Origin: Phocaeicola coprophilus DSM 18228 = JCM 13818 | GTDB lineage: Bacteria; Bacteroidota; Bacteroidia; Bacteroidales; Bacteroidaceae | NCBI RefSeq assembly: GCF_000157915.1 | Contig: NZ_EQ973648.1 | Location: forward strand, 1 to 49,365 | Direction: 5' to 3' | Length of the DNA stretch: 49,365 nucleotides | Shown here: one piece after another, positions 42,778 through 49,365 of the stretch | Layout: every line of letters starts with the position of its first letter | Position numbering within the stretch: position 1 is the first letter of the stretch | The notes under the pieces: generated by a model | Seen by the model: the letters and a program-made list of their open reading frames with translations, nothing else | Database searches by the model: none | Told to the model about the DNA's origin: nothing | Translations under genes and position numbers: made by a program

Positions 42778-45700
42778 TTATGCTTTCTTATGTGCTTCAA
42801 CCCACTTGCGGGCATTTACGAAAGCTTCCATCCACGGAGTGATCTGGTCTTCGTCTTTGCGGTCAAGCGGATAATATGCGTTTTCCCATGGGAAGCAAGC
42901 ACGTTCCAGGTGAGGCATCATGGCCAGATGACGGCCGTCCTGGCTGGCGATACCGGCTACGCTGTAGTCTGAACCGTTCGGGTTGCCTGGATATTCATCG
43001 TATGAATACTTCAGGACTACATTGTAGTGGTCTTCCGGATAAGGCAATGAGAACTTACCTTCTCCGTGAGCTACCCAGATACCCAGTTTCGAGCCGCTCA
43101 GTGAGCCGAACATCACACTTCGGTTCATCGGTACGGTTACACCCAGGAAGTTAGATTCAAATTTATGTGAGTCGTTATGCAGCATCTTGCCTTTCTTCTT
43201 GTCTTCCGGAGTGATCAGTCCCAGTTCCATCATCAGCTGGCAACCGTTGCAGACACCCAGTGACAATGTATCTTCACGAGCGTAGAAGTTATCGAGGGCA
43301 GCTTTAGCTTTCGGATTGAACAGGAAGCTTCCGGCCCATCCTTTAGCAGAACCCAATACGTCGGAGTTAGAGAATCCACCACAGTATACTACCATATTGA
43401 TGTCTTCCAGTGTTTCGCGTCCGCTGATCAGGTCAGTCATTGTTACGTCTTTCACGTCGAAGCCTGCCAGATACAGCATGTAAGCCATTTCACGTTCACC
43501 ATTGGTTCCTTTTTCACGGATGATGGCAGCCTTGATGCCACTCGGTGTACGGCGGTTCGGATCAAGACCGAACTGTGACAGTTTACCGGTGAATGATTTG
43601 TCGAATACAAATTCCAGCGGTTGCTGTTTGTAGTTCTCGAAACGTTTCTTGGCACAGCCGTTCATGCTCTGCTTGCGGTCGAGCAGGTAAGAAGTCGAAT
43701 ACCATACATCACGCAGGTAGTCGATACCGAACTGGTAAGTTGCATCGTGCAGAGTCGCCAGAATGTGACGTTCTTCAGTCGGAACACCAATCTTCACATA
43801 ACCAACACCTGCATCTTCCAGGATCTTCTTGACTTCTGCTTTGTGTTTGTCTGCTACCTGAATCACTACACCCGGATTTTCGGCAAACAGAATCTTCACG
43901 ATATCGTCGCACTTGATCTTGTCAAGGTTGATTTCCATACCGCCTTCTGTATTGGCGAAACACATTTCCAGCAGGGTAGTGATCAGACCACCGGCAGAAA
44001 TATCGTGTCCGGCCAGAATCAGGCCTTTGTTCACCAGTTCCTGAACTGCAAGGAATGCATCGCGGAAGTATTCCGGATTCTGTACAGTCGGCACGTCGTC
44101 GCCCACCTTGTTGAGTGACTGTGCAAAGGCTGAACCACCCAGACGAAGCTGATCGAAGCTGAAGTCAATATGATAGAAGGTAGACTTTGCTTTGTTGACC
44201 ATTACCGGAGAAACGACTTTCTTGATGTCAGATACTTCACCACCGGCAGAAACGATAACGGTTCCCGGGCTGATAATCTTTTCACCGTTCGGGTATTTCT
44301 GTGTCATAGACAGAGAGTCCTTACCGGTCGGTACGTTGATCTGCAGTTCGCAGCAGAAATCTGACAATGCTTTTACGGCTTTATATAGACGTGCATCTTC
44401 ACCTTCCTGTGAACGGCAAGGCCACATCCAGTTAGCTGACAAAGAAATGCTGTCCATACCTTCTGCCAGCGGAGCCCATACCAGGTTGGTCAGAGCTTCG
44501 GATACTGCCAGTACAGAACCAGCTTCCGGGTTAGCCAAAGCAGCCTGCGGAGCGTGTCCAAGTGCAGTAGCAATACCCTTTTCACCGCGATAGTCGAGAG
44601 CAACCACACCACAGTCACTCAAAGGTAACTGCAGCTCACCCTGACATTGCTGACGGGCAATCTTACCTGTTACTGAACGGTCTACCTTATTGGTCAACCA
44701 GTCCTTGCAGGCTACAGCTTCCAGTTGCAGCACGCGGTTCAAATATTCATTCAGTTTGGTAACATCGTAAGAAACGTTTTCATAGTGGCGTTCTACAGTC
44801 TTGTCCACCATGTAAGTTTTCGGAGAAGAACCGAACATCTGGTCTACGGCCAGATCGAACGGACGTACGCCGTCAGCCTGTTCAAAGGCGAAGCGATGAT
44901 CGCCGGTTGTTTCACCTACCACGTACATCGGAGCGCGTTCGCGTTCTGCAATCTTGTGTACATGTTCGATAGCTTTTTCGTCAATCAGCAAGCCCATACG
45001 TTCCTGAGACTCGTTGGCGATGATTTCCTTGGCTGACAGTGTTTCGTCGCCGATAGGCAGCTTGTCCATATGAATCAGACCACCGCAGTCTTCCACTAGC
45101 TCAGACAGACAGTTCACGTGTCCGGCAGAACCATGGTCGTGGATAGATACGATCGGGTTTTCGTCTTCTTCACACAGGGCGCGTACCACATTGTAAGCAC
45201 GTTTCTGCATTTCTGCATTGGCACGCTGGATAGCGTTCAGCTCAATGCCTGAAGAGTAACGTCCTGTTTCTACAGAAGAAACGGAACCACCGCCCAGACC
45301 GATACGATAGTTGTCACCACCCATCACTACAACCTTGTTTCCTGCTTCTGGGCTGCCTTTCAGACAGTCACGTTGTGTGCCGTAGCCCACACCTCCAGCC
45401 AGCATGATAACCTTGTCGTAAGCATATTTTTCGTTGTTTTCTTCGTGTTCGAAGGTCAGTACAGAACCGCAGATCAGCGGCTGTCCGAACTTGTTACCGA
45501 AGTCAGAAGCACCGTTTGATGCTTTGATCAGAATCTGTTCGGGAGTCTGATACAACCATTTGCGGACAGGAAGAATGTTTTCCCATTCACGTCCTTCTTC
45601 TGTACGCGGATAAGAAGTCATGTATACAGCGGTTCCGGCAATCGGCCATGAACCCTTACCACCACCCATACGGTCGCGGATTTCACCACCTGTACCGGTA

Positions 45701-46486
45701 GAAGCACCGTTGAACGGTTCTACGGTAGTCGGGAAGTTGTGAGTTTCCGCTTTCAGTGAGATGACGGTTTTGATATCTTTGATGATGAAATAATCTGATG
45801 TTGAGTGGTCAGCCGGAGCAAACTGTTCTACTACCGGACCTTCGGCAAAGGCAACGTTGTCTTTGTAAGCTGAGATAATCTTATTCGGTATTTTCCTGAG
45901 TGGTCTTTTTGATCATCTGGAACAGAGAAGACTCCATTTCCTGTCCGTCGATGATGAAGGTTCCGCCGAAGATTTTGTGGCGGCAGTGTTCTGAGTTGAT
46001 CTGTGCGAAACCGAATACTTCAGAGTCGGTCAGCTTGCGTCCCAGGTCTTTTTCTACCTTCATCAGGTAATCCATTTCTTCGCGTGAGAGCGCCAGACCT
46101 TCCTTTTCGTTATATTCTTCCAGATTTTCAATATATATGATTGGCTGCGGCTTGATGTCCACAGTGAAAATGTCCTGATTCAGCCCGTGATACATACGTT
46201 GCAGCATCGGGTCATATTCGGCATTTTCATCTTTGACAGGAAAATATTCTTCGATACGACGAATACCGGTCAATCCCATGTTTTGAGTGATTTCTACCGC
46301 ATTGGTACTCCAGGGAGTTATCATTTCACGACGCGGACCAATGAAATAACCTTTCAGATTATCTTCCTTTTCTACGGTCGCATTATCGTAGAGCCAGCAC
46401 AATTTTTTGATGTCTTCAGCGTTGAACTCATTGTTACACGCTGTAGCAATCACACTGTTTGTCGGGGTTCTGAAAAATAGAATCAT
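42778..46486 (-). pseudogene. purL: Phosphoribosylformylglycinamidine synthase (large PurL), interrupted by a 1-bp insertion
   Basis: The purine-pathway enzyme converting FGAR, glutamine and ATP to FGAM, here as the single-chain form of about 1235 aa. The first 198 or so residues are in frame (MILFFRTPTNSVIATACNN to MIKKTTQEN), then a stop follows at 45881. The rest continues in another frame from about 45888 to 42778, including the C-terminal glutaminase with GVCNGCQLMMELGL (nucleophile Cys). The junction reads GAA AAT A CCG AAT AAG; removing one A restores ENPNKIISAYKDN. Both parts look otherwise intact, so a sequence error or a very recent mutation is likely; a real break would cause purine auxotrophy unless another route exists. 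Divergent from the LysE gene, with its own promoter. Confidence 0.85.
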
Positions 46487-46537
46487 AGCACTTTAATGTT
46501 ATTTAAATGATATTTTTATGCTGCTTAAATTGTGTTG

Positions 46538-46568
46538 CAAAGTTACATAAAAGCCTGTTTGTACGAAA
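46538..46568 (-). promoter_or_regulatory. Promoter of purL
   Basis: On the minus strand TTTC (plus 46565-46568) lies 19 bp before TAACTTTG (plus 46538-46545), an exact TAnnTTTG. The leader is about 46 nt. No PurR-box or purine riboswitch was recognised. Confidence 0.55.
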
Positions 46569-46609
46569 GAAAAAGAGAACGAAATATAGGTACTTTCGTA
46601 AAAAAGTAT

Positions 46610-46617
46610 CATATTTG
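46610..46617 (+). promoter_or_regulatory. Weak -7 box for the LysE-type gene
   Basis: CATATTTG differs from TAnnTTTG at one position and ends only 4 bp before the ATG at 46622, so the transcript might be leaderless. No -33 element. Confidence 0.3.
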
Positions 46618-46621
46618 CAGT

Positions 46622-47281
46622 ATGAATTGGATAGAGCAGGTTACAATACTGGATTTATTGGTGAAAGGGTTTATCGTGGGAGTTGTGGTCTCGGCTCCGT
46701 TAGGACCTGTGGGTGTGCTTTGTATTCAGCGTACGTTGAACAAAGGACGCTGGTTTGGTTTTGTAACAGGACTGGGAGCTGCTTTAAGTGATATCTGTTA
46801 TGCTTTACTGACCGGCTACGGAATGAGTTTTATGGACGAACTGATTCTTAAGCATCAGTTGTTTTTGCAGGTAGTTGGCAGTTTGATGCTGCTGGTATTT
46901 GGTATCTATACATTCCGGAGTAATCCGGTGAAATCACTTCGTCCTACGTCTGCCAACCGGGGATCTTATCTGCATAATTTTGTAACGGCGTTTTTCGTAA
47001 CTCTGTCCAATCCGCTGATCATATTTTTGTTTATAGGTCTTTTTGCTCGTTTTTCCTTTGTTATGCCAGGTAGTCCCGTCGGATTTCAGCTGGTTGGTTA
47101 TTTGGCTATTATTCTGGGAGCATTAACCTGGTGGTTTAGTATCACTTATTTTGTGAATAAGGTTCGGACCCGGTTTAATGTACGAGGTATCTGGGTCTTG
47201 AATCGTATTATAGGTATTGTAGTCATGGTTGCTTCGGTTATAGGAATCGTATTAGCATTGACTGGAAAATCATTCTCTTAA
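46622..47281 (+). CDS. LysE/RhtB family amino-acid exporter
   Basis: I start it at the ATG at 46622 (219 aa, MNWIEQVTILDLL). The frame is open upstream to 46532, but those 30 residues are charged and lie over the purL promoter, so the longer start is unlikely. About six membrane helices are present, with the LysE motif SAPLGPVGVLCIQRTLNKGRWFGFVTGLGAALSD near the start and SNPLIIFLF midway. Family members export amino acids or related metabolites; the substrate is unknown. The DUF4924 gene starts 2 bp after its stop, so LysE-DUF4924-rfbD-prfC are likely co-transcribed. Confidence 0.88.
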   Translation: MNWIEQVTILDLLVKGFIVGVVVSAPLGPVGVLCIQRTLNKGRWFGFVTGLGAALSDICYALLTGYGMSFMDELILKHQLFLQVVGSLMLLVFGIYTFRSNPVKSLRPTSANRGSYLHNFVTAFFVTLSNPLIIFLFIGLFARFSFVMPGSPVGFQLVGYLAIILGALTWWFSITYFVNKVRTRFNVRGIWVLNRIIGIVVMVASVIGIVLALTGKSFS

Positions 47282-47283
47282 TC

Positions 47284-47829
47284 ATGTATATTTCTCAACA
47301 ATTAAAAAAACAAAACATTGCGGAATATCTGCTTTATATGTGGCAGGTAGAAGATCTGATTCGTGCCAACAATTTTGATATGGAGAAGATACGCGAGACC
47401 ATCGTTAATTCTTATCCTGTGGATGAGGAACATAAAAAAGCGCTGGCACAATGGTATGAAGACCTGATTGCCATGATGCATGATGAAGGGGTTATGGAGA
47501 AAGGACATATTCAGATTAACCGGAATGTCATTATTTGGTTGACTGATCTGCATTTACGCTTACTGCGTTCTCCTAAGTTCCCTTATTACAGTGCGGCTTA
47601 TTACAAAGCACTTCCGTTTATTGTTGAATTGCGTGCAAAGGGGGCAGATAAGGATGCTCCTGAAATAGAGACCTGTTTTGATGCCATGTATGGTGTTCTG
47701 ATGCTGAAACTTCAAAAGAAGGAAATAAGTGAAGATACTCAAAAGGCCATTAAGGTGATAAGTGATTTGTTGGCTATGCTGTCCGGTTATTATGCAAAGG
47801 ACAAAGCAGGTGAACTGGATCTTGATTAG
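47284..47829 (+). CDS. DUF4924 family protein
   Basis: A 181-aa soluble, helix-rich protein with the DUF4924 look (start MYISQQLKKQNIAEYLLYMWQVEDLIRANN). There is no signal peptide, membrane helix or catalytic motif. DUF4924 occurs mainly in Bacteroidetes and has no known function. It sits between the LysE-type exporter and rfbD, 2 and 12 bp away, which points to co-expression but not to a role. Confidence 0.85.
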   Translation: MYISQQLKKQNIAEYLLYMWQVEDLIRANNFDMEKIRETIVNSYPVDEEHKKALAQWYEDLIAMMHDEGVMEKGHIQINRNVIIWLTDLHLRLLRSPKFPYYSAAYYKALPFIVELRAKGADKDAPEIETCFDAMYGVLMLKLQKKEISEDTQKAIKVISDLLAMLSGYYAKDKAGELDLD

Positions 47830-47841
47830 TAGAAATTTTTG

Positions 47842-48708
47842 ATGAATATGAAAAATGTATTGATAACAGGTGCAAACGGACAGCTGGGTAATGAGATGCG
47901 TTTGCTTGCCGAAAAAAATACAGGTTATCATTATTATTTCACAGATGTTGCGGAACTGGATATATGCGATGAAAAGGCTGTTGCTGCATATATAGAGGAA
48001 CATCTGATTGATATTGTTGTAAATTGTGCTGCTTATACGGCGGTGGATAAAGCCGAAGACAATGTTGAATTGTGTGATCGTCTGAATCATCTGGCGCCGG
48101 GCTATTTGGCTAAGGCCATACAATCCCGTGGAGGAGCCTTGATACAGGTTTCAACGGACTATGTATTCGACGGATCTGCGCATGTCCCTTACGGTGAAGG
48201 ACAGCCCACTTGTCCGGATTCGGTGTATGGTTCGACAAAGCTGGCCGGAGAACAGGAAGCTTTGAAATATTGTTCTTCCACCGTGATTATCCGGACTGCA
48301 TGGTTATATTCTGCTTTCGGCAATAATTTTGTGAAGACCATGCTTCGTCTGGGAAAGGAAAGAGAATCCTTGGGAGTCGTGTTTGACCAGGTAGGAACTC
48401 CAACCTATGCACGTGATCTGGCTGCTGCAATTTTCACTATTCTGGATAAAGGTATCGTACCCGGTGTTTATCATTTCAGTAATGAAGGAGTTTGTTCCTG
48501 GTATGATTTTACAAAGATGATTTTCCGGTTGGCTGGAATTACGTCCTGCCAGGTAAAGCCGTTGCACACTTGTGAATATCCGGCAAAGGCCAATCGTCCG
48601 CATTATTCAGTGTTGGATAAAACGCTGATCAAGGAAACGTATGGTGTGGAAATACCTTATTGGGTAGACAGCCTTCAGGAATGTGTGCAGAAGTTATTGA
48701 CAGATTAA
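47842..48708 (+). CDS. rfbD: dTDP-4-dehydrorhamnose reductase
   Basis: I start it at the ATG at 47842 (288 aa); a TTG one codon upstream also opens the frame. It reduces dTDP-4-keto-L-rhamnose with NADPH, the last step of dTDP-L-rhamnose synthesis for surface polysaccharide. The Rossmann motif [12 protein letters not shown] lies at the N-terminus, then [14 protein letters not shown], and the catalytic block STDYVFDG with YGSTKLAGE (Y-x3-K) of the SDR family. No rfbA, rfbB or rfbC is in the window, so the other steps are encoded elsewhere. 25 bp upstream of prfC. Confidence 0.95.
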   Translation: MNMKNVLITGANGQLGNEMRLLAEKNTGYHYYFTDVAELDICDEKAVAAYIEEHLIDIVVNCAAYTAVDKAEDNVELCDRLNHLAPGYLAKAIQSRGGALIQVSTDYVFDGSAHVPYGEGQPTCPDSVYGSTKLAGEQEALKYCSSTVIIRTAWLYSAFGNNFVKTMLRLGKERESLGVVFDQVGTPTYARDLAAAIFTILDKGIVPGVYHFSNEGVCSWYDFTKMIFRLAGITSCQVKPLHTCEYPAKANRPHYSVLDKTLIKETYGVEIPYWVDSLQECVQKLLTD

Positions 48709-48733
48709 TAAAACAGATAGAATAAATAATAGA

Positions 48734-49365
48734 ATGAACGCAGAAATAGAAAGAAGACGAACCTTTGCGATTATTGCGCATCCGGATGCCGGTAAGACTT
48801 CATTGACAGAAAAGTTGCTGCTTTTTGGAGGACAGATCCAGGTGGCCGGAGCTGTAAAATCGAATAAGATCAAGAAAACTGCGACATCCGACTGGATGGA
48901 TATCGAAAAGCAGCGTGGTATCTCTGTAACAACCTCTGTTATGGAATTTGATTACCATGACTACAAAGTGAATATTCTGGATACTCCGGGACACCAGGAT
49001 TTTGCCGAAGATACTTATCGGACATTGACTGCTGTGGATAGTGTTATCATTGTGGTGGACGGAGCAAAAGGTGTGGAAACGCAGACACGTAAGCTGATGG
49101 AAGTTTGCCGTATGCGAAATACACCTGTGATCATCTTCGTCAATAAGATGGACCGTGAGGCTAAAGATCCGTTTGACTTGTTGGATGAACTGGAAGAAGA
49201 ACTGGTTATCAATGTACGTCCGTTGACCTGGCCGATCGAGAGCGGACCTCGCTTCAAGGGCGTTTATAATATTTATGAACAGAAGCTGAACCTTTTCCAG
49301 CCTTCTAAACAGGTGGTTACGGAAAAGGTGGAAGTTGACATTCACACCGAGGAACTCGATCAGCA
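48734..49365 (+). CDS. prfC: Peptide chain release factor 3 (5' part; runs off the window)
   Basis: Starts at the ATG at 48734 and stays open to the window edge (about 210 codons). It is a translational GTPase that releases RF1/RF2 from the ribosome after termination. Visible motifs are the P-loop AHPDAGKTS (G1), the switch region with GISVTTSV (G2), DTPGHQDF (G3) and NKMD (G4), in the order and spacing of RF3. The start [13 protein letters not shown] is typical for the family. The C-terminal domains lie beyond the window. Last visible gene of the LysE-DUF4924-rfbD run. Confidence 0.95.
   Translation, partial: MNAEIERRRTFAIIAHPDAGKTSLTEKLLLFGGQIQVAGAVKSNKIKKTATSDWMDIEKQRGISVTTSVMEFDYHDYKVNILDTPGHQDFAEDTYRTLTAVDSVIIVVDGAKGVETQTRKLMEVCRMRNTPVIIFVNKMDREAKDPFDLLDELEEELVINVRPLTWPIESGPRFKGVYNIYEQKLNLFQPSKQVVTEKVEVDIHTEELDQ

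Noticed and set aside
45881..45895. Programmed frameshift in purL
   Set aside because: No slippery heptamer or stimulatory hairpin is visible at the junction, and PurL is not known to use recoding; a simple one-base insertion explains it.
46532..46621. N-terminal 30-residue extension of the LysE-type exporter
   Set aside because: The extension is charged, overlaps the purL promoter, and the family starts at the first helix after the ATG at 46622.

Overview
The window reads as chromosomal DNA from a gut-type Bacteroidaceae (Bacteroides or Phocaeicola; genus inferred, not proven). Supporting signs are many upstream -7 boxes of the form TAnnTTTG, often with a TTTG-like -33 box 19-20 bp away; a hybrid two-component sensor (propeller, Y_Y_Y, kinase, receiver, AraC); DUF3316, DUF4924 and DUF2723 family proteins; a large single-chain PurL; and an RND pump fused to a TolC-like domain. 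I see no insertion sequence, prophage, CRISPR array or rRNA operon.

Layout. 0-6.3 kb (minus strand): tRNA-Leu(UAG) with a near-perfect promoter and terminator, then S41 protease lipoprotein, DUF3316 protein, ParC and a MATE exporter. 6.4-8.7 kb (plus): glycyl-tRNA synthetase and an FKBP-type isomerase lipoprotein, closed by a strong terminator. 8.8-15.9 kb (plus): metal-efflux operon 1, made of an RND pump fused to its outer-membrane factor, a short adaptor, a LytS-type kinase and a LytTR regulator. 16.0-22.1 kb (plus): metal-efflux operon 2, made of a small His/Cys-rich exported protein, a His-rich adaptor, a CusA-like pump and a TolC-like outer-membrane factor. 22.1-22.6 kb: non-coding tract with a large hairpin and two short-period repeat arrays. 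22.6-26.35 kb (plus): metA (acetyl-type residue E111), a U32 protein and a membrane protein with a zinc ribbon. 26.3-31.2 kb (minus): DUF2723 membrane glycosyltransferase-like protein and a TPR/membrane/HTH regulator. 31.35-36.7 kb (minus): a frameshifted GH2 glycosidase and a TonB-dependent receptor. 36.9-42.6 kb (minus): four-gene operon of hybrid sensor, two half-size CHR (chromate-type) transporters and a LuxR-type regulator without the receiver aspartate. 42.8-46.5 kb (minus): purL broken by a one-base insertion. 46.6 kb to the end (plus): LysE-type exporter, DUF4924 protein, rfbD and the 5' part of prfC.

How the genes fit together. The two adjacent RND systems carry different TM4 signatures (D-D-E in the first; A-D-E in the second), which suggests divalent versus monovalent metal substrates. 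Only the first carries its own sensor pair. The sensor/CHR/CHR/LuxR operon is the least conventional association in the window and the best candidate for an undescribed system. Two independent single-base frameshifts (GH2 at an A8 tract, purL at a non-homopolymer site) should be checked against raw reads before either gene is called dead.
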